A stretch of DNA of 64,000 bases from NCBI GenBank assembly GCA_020444065.1, contig JAHLLQ010000003.1:692979-756978 (forward strand). Direction: 5' to 3'. Of the stretch, positions 35,801 through 45,443 are shown one piece after another. Position 1 is the stretch's first letter. The number at the start of each line of letters is the position of its first letter. The position numbers and the translations under genes are program-made. The notes under the pieces were generated by a model. It ran no database searches. It was not told the origin of the DNA and worked only from the letters and a program-made list of their open reading frames with translations. This DNA is from a bacterium (GTDB lineage: Bacteria > Sumerlaeota > Sumerlaeia > SLMS01 > JAHLLQ01).

Positions 35801-35918
35801 CCGGTGGGCTGTACTGGGCGAACGAGATACCGGCGATTGCCAGGACGGAGGCTGTAGCCAGTAGTCTGCCCTTTGACTGATACAACTGCCTTTGCAGAGT
35901 GATTGGTGCGAATCTCAT
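32814..35918 (-). CDS. Secreted endonuclease I family protein with two lamin-tail domains
   Basis: 1034 residues from ATG 35918, chosen for GAGGAG six nt upstream. A signal peptide precedes [10 protein letters not shown]. Residues about 30-295 are an endonuclease I domain with [11 protein letters not shown] (catalytic His region) and [19 protein letters not shown] Thr/Pro linker leads to a lamin-tail-like domain ([20 protein letters not shown], about 325-485). A long Ser/Pro/Thr linker and a second copy (about 545-700) follow. The protein ends with a beta-sandwich (about 740-890), another linker and a Big_1-like Ig domain ([18 protein letters not shown]). The family degrades extracellular DNA or RNA non-specifically. 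It has a close paralogue upstream. Confidence 0.9.
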   Translation of the reverse strand: MRFAPITLQRQLYQSKGRLLATASVLAIAGISFAQYSPPAGYYDTADTSNANTLRSSLHEIIKDHTWYPYTSTATDTWDIIESADEDPNNSSNVIDIYQNRSIDKLDHESTGFNREHTWPKSFGFSSESTIPYTDCHHLRACDWGYNSSRNNSPYDYVPTGTEKPTLLTNGVGGGSGVYPGNSNWVGGDRWETWGFRKGDVARGLFYMDVRYEGGTHTPTGKSEPDLILTDNMNLIQVSDSSPAYMGRLTTLLEWSAADPVDINEQRQNHIVYTYQGNRNPFVDHPEYVCVIWGGDCSATPTPSPTPGDPTATPTPTPTSSPGGVAWINEFHYDNDSTDTGEGIEVAGPAGTNLSGWTLYGYNGNGGAVYDSVSLSGTIADQENGFGTIWFAFAGLQNGSPDGMALVDDTGSVVQFLSYEGQITATDGPANGMTSDDVGVQEATTATVGYTLQLGGTGSTYADFTWQNSLDGTEGQPNTNQTFEGAATPSPSPSPTPSPTPSPSPSPSPSPSPSPSPSPSPSPTASPSPSPSPTPVAGGTAWINEFHYDNDSIDTGEGIEVAGVAGTNLSGWTLYGYNGADGGVFDSVSLSGTIPDQQSGYGTLWFDFAGLQNGSPDGMALVDASSTVIQFLSYEGSFSATDGPASGMASVDIGVEEPTTSTVGDTLQLGGTGTSYDEFTWQSPLAGTEGQPNTSQTFGTATPSPTPSPTPSATPTPTPSASPSPSPSPTPAGDTENVAISEATAAGSIVTGSYADTAAQDVAYETLAEVESGGKPSSRHSYLDHTWTMNVVSGASYVFYVSAFHSANSEGDDFAFSYSTDGSSFTSMLTVTKTSDDGQYQSYAFGEDVSGTLYIRVVDTDQSSGNNSLDSISVDHMYVLSVNGGGGDPTPTPTPTDSPTPSPTPSATPTDSPTPTDSPTPSPTPSPTPAAEALHVLSMVPSTTPDPRGKTLGAVDVIVVDASDNPISGALVTVTFAGGISETVSGTTDGSGLAAIVSSKFGKDPVSFTVCVDDVSASGYTYDSGANVETCDSY
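34316..34460 (-). repeat. Degenerate tandem repeat coding for the Ser/Pro/Thr linker
   Basis: GC-rich hexamer-like units (GGGCTCGG, GGCGACGG) encode the alternating S-P-S-P-T-P linker between the two lamin-tail domains. It is coding low complexity and likely to vary in length. Confidence 0.7.
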
Positions 35919-36019
35919 CTGGGGCTCCTCAACCAACGGGGGGTTATGGATTAAGTGGCGTCCTAAAACTTAATCCAGGTTGGCGTTCCTGTAAGACATA
36001 CCCCCCCTGCGTAAAGCAA
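35919..36019 (-). promoter_or_regulatory. Promoter and structured leader of nuclease gene 1
   Basis: Minus strand, in order: TTGCTT (36014-36019), 18 nt, CTTACA (35990-35995), 11 nt, CTGGATTAAGT (35968-35978). Then comes ACTTAATCC (35948-35956), which pairs with GGATTAAGT as a 9-bp hairpin. CCCCCC (35938-35943) and GAGGAG (35925-35930) follow before ATG 35918. The same order and spacing precede the paralogue at 38734. Confidence 0.65.
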
Positions 36020-36130
36020 CCTTTTTTTGTTCGCGAAGGTCTAAAACGGCTTTTTTACATTAATGACCCTAAAAATGTGTTTTTTTTGCCCTCTGATCGA
36101 CGCTGTGTATTTCGAGATGCGCATAAAGAA

Positions 36131-36151
36131 GGGGCCCCGCGAAGGGGCCCC
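36131..36151 (-). terminator. Intrinsic terminator of the second nuclease gene
   Basis: GGGGCCCC (36131-36138) pairs with GGGGCCCC (36144-36151), followed on the minus strand by CTTCTTT. It is the same design as the terminator at 32770-32790. Confidence 0.82.
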
Positions 36152-36175
36152 AGGAACGTCAGGTTTTGGGTTTGG

Positions 36176-38734
36176 TTAGTAGCTGTCGCAGCTTTCGACA
36201 TTGGCGCCGGAGTCGTACGTGTAGCCAGTGGCGCTCACGTCATCGACGCAGGCCGTGAAGGAGTTCAGGCGTCGGGACCGATCGTTCGTAATCAACGTCA
36301 CCCAGCCAGATCCGTCGGTTGAGCCAGCGAGCGTTTCATTGACGTCGCCGGAGAAGGTTACCGTCACGACCGCTCCCGAGACGGGGCTTCCTGATGCATC
36401 GACAATCAGGATATCTGCCCTGCCACCATCCCAGCGGCGATTCAACTGCTCGACGCTCGGAATAATGCTGTCCACATGGGCGGCTCCCGCGGCGGGAGTC
36501 GGCGAAGGACTTGGGGACGGAGTCGGAGAAGGCGTCGGCGAGGGCGTCGCTGTCGGAGTCGCCGTCGGGGTTGGCGTGGCACTGCCGAAGAATTGGTTCG
36601 TGTTCGGAAGGCCTTCGGTGCCGGCCATCGAGTTCTGCCACGCGAAGTCCGCGTACGCAGTACCGGTTCCGCCGAGCTGCAGCGTATCGCCCACCGTTGA
36701 GGTGGATGCTTCGCTGACGCCAACATCGGTCGAGCTCATGCCGTTGGCCGGGCCATCGGTCGCTGTGAAGCTGCCCTCGTAGCTGAGGAACTGGACGACG
36801 CTGCCGGAGCCGTCCACCAATGCCATGCCGTCCGGGGAACCATTCTGGAGACCCGCGAAATCGAACCACAGCGTGCCGTAACCGGCCTGCTGATCGGGAA
36901 TCGAGCCAGTCAGGTTCACTGTGCCGAACGAGGTTCCGCCGTTCCCGTTGTAGCCGACAAGCGACCAGCCGGAAAGGTCCGTGCCGGCGACACCGGCGAC
37001 TTCGATGCCTTCGCCCGTGTCGGTGCTGTCGTTATCATAGTGGAACTCGTTGATCCAGGCGCTGCCACCGGCCGCCGGAGTGGGGGAGGGCGACGGGCTT
37101 GGACTGGGACTCGGGCTCGGCGAGGGAGTAGGACTCGGCGAAGGCGAGGGGCTCGGGCTTGGAGACGGCGTGGGACTCGGCGAAGGTGACGGACTTGGGC
37201 TCGGCGAGGGAGTCGGAGAAGGCGTCGGGCTCGGAGTCGGGCTGGCCGTCGGAGACGGCGTCGCGCCACCGCTGAATGTCTGGTTCACATTCGGCTGGCC
37301 TTCCGTCCCGGCCTGCGAGTTCTCCCACACGAAGTCCGCGTAGCTACTGCCGGTGCCGCCGAGCTGCAGCGTGTCGCCGACCGTAGCCGTGGAGGATTCG
37401 CTGACACCAACATCGTCAGAGGTCATGCCTCCGGCGGGGCCATCGGCTGCTGTGATCTGGCCTTCGTAGCTCAGGAACTGGACGACGGATCCGGTGTCGT
37501 CGACAAGTGCGATGCCGTCCGGCGAGCCGTTCTGAAGACCGGTGAAGGCAAACCACGCGGTTCCGAAGCCACCCTGCTGATCGGCCAGAATGCCAGAGAG
37601 GCTGACCGAATTATAGACGGTGCCGCCGTTGCCATTGTAGCCGTACAGGGTCCAGCCGCTCAGGTCGGTACCGGCCGAGCCGGCGACCTCGATGCCTTCG
37701 CCGGTATCGCTGCTGTTGTTGTCGTAGTGGAATTCATTAATCCACGCAACGCCACCGGGGCTCGAAGTCGGCGTCGGGGTCGGAGTCGCCGTCGGGCCGC
37801 CAGGCGTCGGGCTTGGCGTCGGGGTCGGAGTCGGATTGCCGGAGCAGCCGCCATTCCAGACGATGCAAACGTATTCCGGGTGATCCACGAACGGGTTACG
37901 ATTGCCCTGGAAATTGTAAACGATGTCGTTGCGGCGCTGTTCCATGAGATCGACCGGATCGCTTGCGCTCCAGTCGAGCAGCGACGACAGGCGGCCCATG
38001 TACGCGGGCGATGCGTCGCTGACTTGAATCAAAGACATATTGTCGGTCAGGATCAGATCGGGTTCAGACTTCCCGGACGGCGCGTGAGTTCCCCCCTCGT
38101 AGCGGACGTCCAGATAGAAGAGACTGCGGGCCACGTCGCCCTTACGGTAATTCCACGTTTCCCAATTTGTTCCGTCGTTCCAGTTCGAGTTGCCGGGATA
38201 CGTGCCGCTGCCGCCGCCGACACCATTGGTCAGCACGGTCGGCTTCTCCGATCCGCCCGGGGCGAAATCGTAAGGGTTATTGCTTCGCGAGGAGTTGTAT
38301 CCCCAGTCGCAAGCGCGCAGGTGATGGCAGTCCGTGTAAGGCACGTTGCTGCTGACAGAAAAGCCATAGGACTTCGGCCAACTGTGCTCGCGATTGAATC
38401 CGCTCGAAGTATGATCCGTCTTCGAGATCGAGCGATTCATGTAGAGGTCGATCACGTTGCCGCTGTTATTCGGATCCTCATCGGCCGACTCGATGATGTC
38501 CCACGTGTCGGTCGCGGATGATGTGTACGGATACCAAGTGTGATCTTTGATGATGTTGTGGAGAGAGTTTCGCAGCGCCGTGGCGCTGGAGGTATCTGCC
38601 GTGTCGTAATAACCGGCCGGGGGACCGTACTGTGCGAACGAAACGCCCGCGAGAACGACGCATGCCGTTGTCGCCAGAACGCGCTTCCTTGCACGATTCG
38701 CCTGCTTCCGGGTCTTCAAAATGCCAAACTGCAT
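36176..38734 (-). CDS. Secreted endonuclease I family protein with two lamin-tail domains (paralogue)
   Basis: 852 residues; GAGGAG lies 5 nt before ATG 38734. A signal peptide ends VLAGVSFAQ. The endonuclease I domain (about 35-295) has [13 protein letters not shown] and [19 protein letters not shown], nearly identical to its neighbour. Two lamin-tail-like domains follow (about 328-485 and 560-715), separated by a Ser/Pro/Thr linker of about 65 residues. A last Ig-like domain ([22 protein letters not shown]) ends in the same [11 protein letters not shown]-type tail as the neighbour. It lacks the extra beta-sandwich of the first protein. Tandem duplication followed by domain gain or loss is inferred. 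Confidence 0.9.
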   Translation of the reverse strand: MQFGILKTRKQANRARKRVLATTACVVLAGVSFAQYGPPAGYYDTADTSSATALRNSLHNIIKDHTWYPYTSSATDTWDIIESADEDPNNSGNVIDLYMNRSISKTDHTSSGFNREHSWPKSYGFSVSSNVPYTDCHHLRACDWGYNSSRSNNPYDFAPGGSEKPTVLTNGVGGGSGTYPGNSNWNDGTNWETWNYRKGDVARSLFYLDVRYEGGTHAPSGKSEPDLILTDNMSLIQVSDASPAYMGRLSSLLDWSASDPVDLMEQRRNDIVYNFQGNRNPFVDHPEYVCIVWNGGCSGNPTPTPTPSPTPGGPTATPTPTPTSSPGGVAWINEFHYDNNSSDTGEGIEVAGSAGTDLSGWTLYGYNGNGGTVYNSVSLSGILADQQGGFGTAWFAFTGLQNGSPDGIALVDDTGSVVQFLSYEGQITAADGPAGGMTSDDVGVSESSTATVGDTLQLGGTGSSYADFVWENSQAGTEGQPNVNQTFSGGATPSPTASPTPSPTPSPTPSPSPSPSPSPSPTPSPSPSPSPSPSPTPSPSPSPSPSPSPSPTPAAGGSAWINEFHYDNDSTDTGEGIEVAGVAGTDLSGWSLVGYNGNGGTSFGTVNLTGSIPDQQAGYGTLWFDFAGLQNGSPDGMALVDGSGSVVQFLSYEGSFTATDGPANGMSSTDVGVSEASTSTVGDTLQLGGTGTAYADFAWQNSMAGTEGLPNTNQFFGSATPTPTATPTATPSPTPSPTPSPSPSPTPAAGAAHVDSIIPSVEQLNRRWDGGRADILIVDASGSPVSGAVVTVTFSGDVNETLAGSTDGSGWVTLITNDRSRRLNSFTACVDDVSATGYTYDSGANVESCDSY
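37078..37263 (-). repeat. Degenerate tandem repeat coding for the Ser/Pro/Thr linker
   Basis: Repeated GGCGAAGGCGAGGGGCTCGG-like units encode the S-P-S-P-T-P linker of the second nuclease. The frame is maintained. Confidence 0.7.
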
Positions 38735-38836
38735 TGTTGCTCCTCACTCTGGGGGGAATGCGGATCAAGAAACGGAGTGCGAACACTTAATCCAGGATAA
38801 CGTAGGTTTAAGTGTGCTGGCTTCTCTTGAGTGCAA
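38735..38836 (-). promoter_or_regulatory. Promoter and structured leader of nuclease gene 2
   Basis: Minus strand: TTGCAC (38831-38836), 18 nt, CTTAAA (38807-38812), 11 nt, CTGGATTAAGT (38785-38795). Then CTTGATCC (38762-38769) can pair with GGATTAAG through one G-U pair. CCCCCC (38751-38756) and GAGGAG (38740-38745) follow. Spacing is identical to gene 1 for the first three elements. The loop sequences differ. Confidence 0.65.
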
Positions 38837-38969
38837 GGACTTTTTATGAACAAATGCAGATATTGTAATATTTACACGATATTCTAACGATTGGAGAGGT
38901 CCAATTTCGTGGCTTTTTCTGCGAAGGGGTGTTGATCAGGCAATTCGGAGAGGACTTGCACGAAAGTCA

Positions 38970-39530
38970 TTAGCTTCCAAATCGCATCAATCGATCACGA
39001 TGGAGGTCTGCGAGGAGTTCGTTGTGCAGTTCGCACATCCGATGAGAGGGCCTGCGTTTGCGGCGATATTGATGAACGAAGTGATGCCCGAGCTCGTGGC
39101 AGAAGATCACATCGAAGAACCAGATTCCGAGATCGCGCTCATTGCGCCAGCGGATTTCTATCCCATCTAACATCTCTGAAACCTGTGCTCCCCAATTCCT
39201 CATCCCATCGCACCAGTTCTCGTTGAGCGATTCCCATGTCCACACCCGCGGCAGCGAATAACACACAATGCGTCGCTCGTTCTCCCAATACTGCGCGAAC
39301 GGTTCCCCGACAGAGTTGCTTCGCGGAAGAAACTCGATCTCGCGCAAGCCGAACAGATAGTGCGGCGGAATTGAGCGAAGCAGCTTTCGGAACAGCCCCT
39401 TCGACACCGCATCGACATCGCCGGGATAGGGCTTTCGAAAAACGACGCGCGGCCCGGGTCGATGCCCGCGCCGCGCCTGGCGTTTTCGTGCGATGATTTG
39501 TTCCGGATCCGTGTGCCGGCTTCGAGACAT
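38970..39530 (-). CDS. Small HExxH metalloprotease-like protein
   Basis: 186 residues, starting 6 nt after the lon stop with GAGG upstream, so probably co-transcribed with lon. The C-terminal half has FFDVIFCHELGHHFVHQYRRK: an HELGH zinc motif followed about 25 residues later by HNELLADLHRDRL, where the Glu or Asp could be the third ligand. The N-terminus is basic (KRQARRGHRPGPR). There is no signal peptide. This minimal zincin layout occurs in several peptidase families; I cannot assign one. A peptidase role beside the Lon protease is plausible but inferred. Confidence 0.65.
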   Translation of the reverse strand: MSRSRHTDPEQIIARKRQARRGHRPGPRVVFRKPYPGDVDAVSKGLFRKLLRSIPPHYLFGLREIEFLPRSNSVGEPFAQYWENERRIVCYSLPRVWTWESLNENWCDGMRNWGAQVSEMLDGIEIRWRNERDLGIWFFDVIFCHELGHHFVHQYRRKRRPSHRMCELHNELLADLHRDRLMRFGS

Positions 39531-39536
39531 GCTGCC

Positions 39537-41918
39537 TCAGTTCCCCAACTGCGCGTGTGTCCGGCGACCCTTCACCTGTTTCTTCGCAACGCGTCGGGGA
39601 CGCACCAGTGCGAGATCCAAGACTTCATCGAGGCTCTCGACCGGAATGAACGTGAGCTGATTGCGCACCTCCTCCGCGATCTCCTCGATGTCGTCCAGGT
39701 TATCGCGCGGGATGATGATCGTGCGAATGCGATGGCGATGCGCGGCCAGCGCTTTCTCTTTCAGTCCGCCGATCTTCAACACGCGACCGCGCAATGTCAT
39801 CTCGCCGGTCATTGCGATGTCCTGGCGAACCGGGAACCGTGCGACTGCCGATGTCAAGCTGAGCGCGATCGTGATGCCCGCGCTGGGGCCGTCCTTCGGT
39901 ATCGCGCCTTCCGGAACGTGAATGTGAATATCGACACCGGCGTAGAAGTCGGGATCGATTTCCAATTCCACGGCGCGCGAACGAATATACGACAGCGCCG
40001 TCTTCGCCGATTCCTGCATGACTTCGCCGAGCATGCCGGTCAGTGTCAGGTTGCCTTTGCCCTTCATGATCGTGGTCTCGACCTGCAGCATTTCGCCGCC
40101 GGCGTTCGTCCACGCCAGGCCGTTTGCGATCCCGATGTCCGGCTTACGCTCCAGTTGCGTGTCGTGGAAGTTCACTGGGCCGAGGTACTCGCGCAACTTC
40201 TCCTTGGTGAGCGTGCCGGTCTTCTTCCGCGGATGCTCGATTACGTCCGTGGCGACCTTGCGACAGAGCGTCGCGATCGTGCGTTCCAGATTACGAACGC
40301 CTGCTTCGCGCGTGTAGCCCGTGATCAAGTGCGTCAGTGTTCCCTTCGACATGCGGAACTGCGCCGCCTTCAGGCCGTGCTCGCTGCGTTGCCGCGGGAT
40401 CAGGTGGCGATTGGCAATGTGGCGCTTCTCATCCTCTGTGTAACCTGGCAGGCGAATGGTCTCCATGCGATCGAGCAGCGGATGCGGAATACCTTCCATC
40501 GAATTCGCCGTCGTCAGGAACATCACCTGCGACAAGTCGAAGTCCACTTCGAGGTAATGATCGTTGAACTCACAATTCTGTTCCGGGTCCAAAACCTCCA
40601 GCATCGCCGACGCCGGATCGCCGCGGAAGTCGCTCGACATTTTGTCGATTTCATCCAGCAGGAAAACTGGATTCACAGTGCCGGCGCGCTTCATGGACTG
40701 AATGATCTTGCCCGGGAGGGCTCCAACGTAAGTGCGGCGATGACCGCGCACTTCCGCCTCGTCGCGCACGCCGCCGAGTGAGATCCGAACGAACTCGCGA
40801 TCCATACAGCGCGCGATTGACTTGCCCAGCGACGTCTTGCCCACGCCCGGAGGACCGACAAAGCAAAGGATCGGACCACGCATCTTCCCGACCAGTTTTG
40901 CGACGGCCAGGTACTCGATGATGCGTTCCTTCACCTTCACGAGCCCATAGTGGTCTTCATCCAGAATCGCGCGGGCGCGTTCGAGATCGATCTTGTCCTC
41001 TGTGGCGTTGTTCCAGGGGACCTCCGTCAGCCACTCGATGTACGTGCGGGTAATGGCGGCCTCGGGAGACATCGGCGCCATGCGTGCCAGACGCCCCAAC
41101 TCCTTCTCCGCTTTCTCGCGGGCATCGGCGCTCATGCCGCTCATCTCGATCGCCATCGCCAACTCGTTCAGTTCCGGGTCTTCTTCGCCGGAAATGCCGA
41201 GTTCGCGTTCGATCGCCTTCAATTGCTCATTCAGATAGAACTCGCGTTGGCTACGGCTGATCTGCGTCTTCACCTGGCCTTGGATCTTCGTTTCCAACTC
41301 CAGAATCTGGTTTTCCGCCTCCAGCGCCTTGTTCAGCAGAAGGAACTTCTCTTCGAGCGAATTGCTCTCGAGGATTTCCTGCTTATCTTCAATCTTAAGG
41401 GTCGCGTAGTTCGAGACGGCGTACAAGTACGCCAGCGGTTCCTTCAGGTTACGGATGCTGTTGAACAGATCCACAGGCACCTTGCCGGAAAGCTCTGCGA
41501 AGGCCTCGAAGAGCTTGGACGTCGCGCGCATCAGTGCGTTGACCGGCTGCGCGTCGTACACGTTCACCTGGTTGTGAACGATCAGCGCCTGCAGGTGATT
41601 GCCCACATCGGAGAGTTCAATAATCCGTCCAGCATACCCGCCTTCAACCAGCACCTTCGCCGTGCCGTCCGGCACGCGCAGCACCTGGAGCACCTCGCCA
41701 ACCGTGCCCACATCGTAGAGGTCTTCTCGTTTCGGGTCCTCGACATCCGGGCTCTTCTGGCAAACGAGGAAGATGCGCTTGTCGCGCGCCAAGGCATCCT
41801 CGAGCGCCTCGTGCGACTTGGTTCGCATCACGAACAACGGCGTGATGGATCCGGGGAAAACAACCAACTCCCGGACGGTCATAACCGGCAAAAAATCCGA
41901 CTCGAATTTCTCGGGCAT
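39537..41918 (-). CDS. lon: ATP-dependent protease Lon
   Basis: 793 residues, full length. The N-terminal substrate-binding domain ([21 protein letters not shown], about 10-200) is followed by a long helical hairpin. The AAA+ module has Walker [10 protein letters not shown] near 355 and Walker [11 protein letters not shown]. The Lon protease domain has the catalytic Ser in KDGPSAGIT and the Lys in [12 protein letters not shown]. Lon degrades misfolded and regulatory proteins in the cytosol. AGGGAG precedes the ATG. A GTGGCGAGT-type repeat block lies 26 nt upstream, in the promoter region. Confidence 0.98.
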   Translation of the reverse strand: MPEKFESDFLPVMTVRELVVFPGSITPLFVMRTKSHEALEDALARDKRIFLVCQKSPDVEDPKREDLYDVGTVGEVLQVLRVPDGTAKVLVEGGYAGRIIELSDVGNHLQALIVHNQVNVYDAQPVNALMRATSKLFEAFAELSGKVPVDLFNSIRNLKEPLAYLYAVSNYATLKIEDKQEILESNSLEEKFLLLNKALEAENQILELETKIQGQVKTQISRSQREFYLNEQLKAIERELGISGEEDPELNELAMAIEMSGMSADAREKAEKELGRLARMAPMSPEAAITRTYIEWLTEVPWNNATEDKIDLERARAILDEDHYGLVKVKERIIEYLAVAKLVGKMRGPILCFVGPPGVGKTSLGKSIARCMDREFVRISLGGVRDEAEVRGHRRTYVGALPGKIIQSMKRAGTVNPVFLLDEIDKMSSDFRGDPASAMLEVLDPEQNCEFNDHYLEVDFDLSQVMFLTTANSMEGIPHPLLDRMETIRLPGYTEDEKRHIANRHLIPRQRSEHGLKAAQFRMSKGTLTHLITGYTREAGVRNLERTIATLCRKVATDVIEHPRKKTGTLTKEKLREYLGPVNFHDTQLERKPDIGIANGLAWTNAGGEMLQVETTIMKGKGNLTLTGMLGEVMQESAKTALSYIRSRAVELEIDPDFYAGVDIHIHVPEGAIPKDGPSAGITIALSLTSAVARFPVRQDIAMTGEMTLRGRVLKIGGLKEKALAAHRHRIRTIIIPRDNLDDIEEIAEEVRNQLTFIPVESLDEVLDLALVRPRRVAKKQVKGRRTHAQLGN

Positions 41919-41943
41919 GCGAGAACTCCCTGAAAAAAGACAT

Positions 41944-41965
41944 GTGGCGAGTGACAGGTGACGAG
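41944..41965 (+). repeat. GTGGCGAGT-type repeat block between lon and the sugar permease gene
   Basis: GTGGCGAGTGACAGGTGACG and degenerate continuation. It is a more diverged copy of the repeat seen at 1.1, 19.8, 20.3 and 23.0 kb. Confidence 0.6.
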
Positions 41966-42096
41966 GAGCGGGTGACCGATTGCCAGCGGTTCGTGGGGAA
42001 CGGGGACGCCGTCACGCTGCCGTCCAGGCGAGCACCGCACGGGCACACTGTCCAGCAAAAGATGAGACATTCAGAAGGAAAAACGGGAGCGGGAGT

Positions 42097-42951
42097 TCAG
42101 CCCTTCACGGCCCCCGCGGTCATGCCGGCGATGATCTTGCGCTGGAAGATCAAAACCAGTACCACCAGTGGCAGTGTGACCACGACCGAGGCCGCCATGA
42201 TCTGGCCCCAGGGCGTCTCGTGGAGGCCCTCGCCGCTGAAATTCGCGATCACGACCGGGACGGTCCGGGCGTTGTCCGTGATCGTCAGGGCCAGCGCGAA
42301 GAGGTACTCGTTCCAGGCGGCGATGAAGGCCAGAATGCCCGTCGTCGCGAGGCCGGGGATCGAGAGAGGGAGCAGGATTCGGAAGAACGTCTGCACGGGG
42401 GTGGCGCCATCCACATAGGCGGACTCCTCCAGTTCGCGTGGGAGCGACTTGAAGAAATTCGTCAGCACCCACACCGTGAACGGCAGCACGAACAGCATGT
42501 ACGAGAGCACAAGTCCACCCAGCGAGTTGTACAGGCCCAGCTTGCTGATGATCGTGTGCACGGCGCCGAGGACGCTGATTTGCGGGAACATCGTCATCGC
42601 CAGAATCACCATCAGGACCACCGTGCGCCCCCGCATCTTGTAGCGCCCGAGCGCGCACGCCGCCAGCGATCCAAACATCAGCGCGATCAGCGTTGTTGCG
42701 CCCGCCACGATGGCCGAGTTGCGCAATGCCAGCAGGAACGCATCGTTCTGCATGACCTTCTGGTAAGACCCACCATTGACTGGCATCGGGGCGTACTTCA
42801 GTGGAGTCGTGAAGACGTCTTTCTCAGGCAGCAGCGACGCGTTCAGCGTCCAGTAAAACGGGAACACCGTGTAGACGATGATCACGAATACGACGAGAAG
42901 GAAGCCCATCTTGCCCAGGAACCGCACTGCGGGATGTTGGCCGCTGACCAT
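42097..42951 (-). CDS. Carbohydrate ABC transporter permease, MalG type
   Basis: 284 residues and six membrane helices. The EAA loop ELEESAYVDGATPVQTFFRILLPLSIPGL (about 190-218) contacts the transport ATPase. The N-terminal helix is followed by FPFYWTLNASLLPEKDVFTTP, typical of the CUT1 sugar-importer family. The start overlaps the MalF-type stop (TAATG), so the two are translationally coupled. The substrate is a sugar or glycerol derivative by family. Confidence 0.9.
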   Translation of the reverse strand: MVSGQHPAVRFLGKMGFLLVVFVIIVYTVFPFYWTLNASLLPEKDVFTTPLKYAPMPVNGGSYQKVMQNDAFLLALRNSAIVAGATTLIALMFGSLAACALGRYKMRGRTVVLMVILAMTMFPQISVLGAVHTIISKLGLYNSLGGLVLSYMLFVLPFTVWVLTNFFKSLPRELEESAYVDGATPVQTFFRILLPLSIPGLATTGILAFIAAWNEYLFALALTITDNARTVPVVIANFSGEGLHETPWGQIMAASVVVTLPLVVLVLIFQRKIIAGMTAGAVKG

Positions 42952-43865
42952 TATTGGTGTTCCTCCACGCGCAGTGTCAGGACGTACGCCGCGACGAAGA
43001 TCGCAATCAGCACAAAGATCATCACGCTGACGGCCGAACCATAGCCGAGCTTCGTGAACGCGATCAGTTGGCGGTAGTTATACGTGGCCATCGACTCCGT
43101 CCCCGTATTGCCACCGGTCATGACCCAGATCGCATCGAACACGCGCAGGGCATCGAGTGTGCGGAAAATCAACGTCACCAGAATTGCGGGCTTCAAGAGT
43201 GGCACGGTGATGCGAAGTAGTTGCTGGAAGCGCGACGCGCCATCCACCGAAGCGGCTTCGTAAACATCCTTGGGTATCAGTTGCAGGCCGGCGAGAAGAA
43301 GAAGCGCGACGAACGGCGTCGTCTTCCACACGTCGACGGCGATCACGGCGGCGAGCGCCAAACCAGGTTCTGCGAGGAACGCGATCTTCTGATCGATCAG
43401 GTGCAGCCGCGTCAGCATGTCGTTGATCACGCCATACGTATCGACCAGCATGAAGTTCCAGATCTTTGCCGACACAACCGTCGGAATCGCCCAGGGAATC
43501 AACATCGCCGCACGCATGGCGCCGCGACCTTTGAAGCTGCTGTTCACGACCAGTGCGATGATCAGCCCGAAGGCAAACTCCAGCGTCACGCTGGCGACCG
43601 TGAAGATCACCGTGTGAATCACCGATGCCCAGAAGGCCTTCTCCTGCACCAGGTTCACGTAGTTCTTGAACCAGACGAAATCGACTTCGCGAGAACTGCC
43701 CAGCCGTGCATCGGTCAGGCTGACGATGAACGTCTGGATCAGCGGATACAAACCGACAATCAGCAACACGATGAGCGTTGGCGCCAGGAACGTGTAGGCC
43801 AACCTCTCCTGGCGCTTCGCCAGTTCCAGCGTCTTCTTTGGGCGCTTCATTGCTGCTTCTGTCAA
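42951..43865 (-). CDS. Carbohydrate ABC transporter permease, MalF/UgpA type
   Basis: 304 residues and six helices, with the first at about 28-48 (YTFLAPTLIVLLIVGLYPLIQTFIVSL). The EAA loop is DVYEAASVDGASRFQQLLRITVPLLKP near 215. It pairs with the downstream MalG-type permease and the upstream binding protein to form a CUT1 importer. It lies 43 nt after the binding-protein stop. No ATP-binding subunit gene is in the cluster. Confidence 0.9.
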   Translation of the reverse strand: MTEAAMKRPKKTLELAKRQERLAYTFLAPTLIVLLIVGLYPLIQTFIVSLTDARLGSSREVDFVWFKNYVNLVQEKAFWASVIHTVIFTVASVTLEFAFGLIIALVVNSSFKGRGAMRAAMLIPWAIPTVVSAKIWNFMLVDTYGVINDMLTRLHLIDQKIAFLAEPGLALAAVIAVDVWKTTPFVALLLLAGLQLIPKDVYEAASVDGASRFQQLLRITVPLLKPAILVTLIFRTLDALRVFDAIWVMTGGNTGTESMATYNYRQLIAFTKLGYGSAVSVMIFVLIAIFVAAYVLTLRVEEHQ

Positions 43866-43908
43866 AGGGGCGTCCCTTCTCTCGTCACCAGTCGTCGGGG
43901 CATGGGTC

Positions 43909-45216
43909 CTAGTTCAGCAGATCTTCCAGTTCCTCTTGGATTTCCTGCACACCTTCTTCGGGGGTCACCTGGCCGGAGAGAATACGGCTCACGTTCTGGA
44001 AGTAAATCGTCGAAACTTCGTTGTAATCAGGGCCCGTCACGGTGGAGGGACGCGGCGTCGCGTTCTGGAAGACGCTCTTCATGTCCTTGAAGTACGGAAT
44101 CTCCGCCTGGATTTCCGGATCGTCATACAAGGCTACTCGCGTCGCCAGCATGCCGGCTTCCATCGCGCGGCGCTTCTGCGCTTCCGGCCCGGTCATCCAG
44201 CGCACAAACTTGATCGCTTCGTCCTGATGCTTGGAGTACTTCGATACGGCCAACTGCCAGCCGCCGAGAGCCGCGGCATGCTTCGCACCGCCGCTCGGCA
44301 ACACCGTGATCTCGAACTTGCCCTTGATCTCCGAATCGTCCCCATTGCCGAGGGCATAAGCATACGGCCAGTTGCGCATAAACATCGCATTGCCGGTCTG
44401 GAACAGTTGGCGGGATTCCTCTTCGCGGTACGTCATGACGCCCGGAGGAGAGATCGTCCCAACCCAACCTTTCGCGCGAGTGAACGCCTCGATTGCCTTT
44501 GGGTTGTTGATGGTCACGTTGCCGTCGGAATCGACAATGCGGCCACCGCCGAAGCTGTCCTGCCATTCGATCGCGTCGCACGTCAGGCACTCGTAGGCCT
44601 GGCCTTGCCAGACGAAGCCCCAGAAGTTCTTGTTCCCCTTTGCGTGTTCGACCTCCATGGCACTCTTGCTCATCTCTTCGAGCTCATCCCATGTCTCCGG
44701 CGGTCCATCGTAGCCGTAAGCCGATAGCAGGTCCGTGCGGTAGTACAGAACCCCCGCATCGGCAAACCAGGGCAGCGCCACGAGCTTGCCGTCCACGGTG
44801 TTGTTCTCAATGATGGCCTGGAAGAAGTCGTCCGTATCGTCCACGTGGGGCTTTAGATCGATCAAATGCTCGGCCAGAATACCCGGCCAGATCACGTCGA
44901 CCTGGTACACGTCGATATCGTCCGAACGCGCGCTGAAGAACTGGAGGTACTGCGAGAGTCGCTCCGTCGCATCCGTCGGGCCCTTGATGAGCTCGATCTT
45001 CACACCGGTCTGTTCCTCGTATTCTTTCACCATATCCTCGGTCAGGACCAGGGCCTTGCCGATCGGATCGATATTGAAGCGTAGGACCACCTGATCTTCC
45101 GACGCGGAGGCGGCTTCGCCCTCGGCGGCAGAACTCTCCTCGCCGCTCCCACAGGCAGTCAGAAAGATACCCGCCAGCATTAGTGCAGTCAGGAAGCAAC
45201 TCACGCGTCGAAACAT
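43909..45216 (-). CDS. Sugar ABC transporter substrate-binding lipoprotein
   Basis: 435 residues. The signal peptide ends in a lipobox, LTAC, with Cys22, and a Ser/Glu-rich tether follows (GSGEESSAAEGEAASASEDQ). The rest is a family-1 extracellular solute-binding protein: VLRFNIDPIGKA, VYQVDVIWPGILAEHLIDL, GKLVALPWFADAGVLYYRTDLL and AALGGWQLAVSKYSKHQDEAIKFV. It delivers the sugar to the two permeases downstream. It is divergent from the AsmA-like gene. Confidence 0.92.
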   Translation of the reverse strand: MFRRVSCFLTALMLAGIFLTACGSGEESSAAEGEAASASEDQVVLRFNIDPIGKALVLTEDMVKEYEEQTGVKIELIKGPTDATERLSQYLQFFSARSDDIDVYQVDVIWPGILAEHLIDLKPHVDDTDDFFQAIIENNTVDGKLVALPWFADAGVLYYRTDLLSAYGYDGPPETWDELEEMSKSAMEVEHAKGNKNFWGFVWQGQAYECLTCDAIEWQDSFGGGRIVDSDGNVTINNPKAIEAFTRAKGWVGTISPPGVMTYREEESRQLFQTGNAMFMRNWPYAYALGNGDDSEIKGKFEITVLPSGGAKHAAALGGWQLAVSKYSKHQDEAIKFVRWMTGPEAQKRRAMEAGMLATRVALYDDPEIQAEIPYFKDMKSVFQNATPRPSTVTGPDYNEVSTIYFQNVSRILSGQVTPEEGVQEIQEELEDLLN

Positions 45217-45443
45217 GATTGGACCTCGCGAAGAAAAGGAAATGTCTTGTCAATCACAGAGGAAAGACACCGGGCCCTGGGAGGGTCAAGGTCGATGTCC
45301 CGGACGTTATGTCATGCGGGGTGGACCGATCCGATTTCCCCTGTGCCAGAGAGCAATGGCGTCAATAAAACCCTTTGTCGACCGCCTTGGCCCGCTGCTA
45401 GCAAGGGGACTGTGAGATCTCCGCAAAGGAACCGAAAGGCCCA

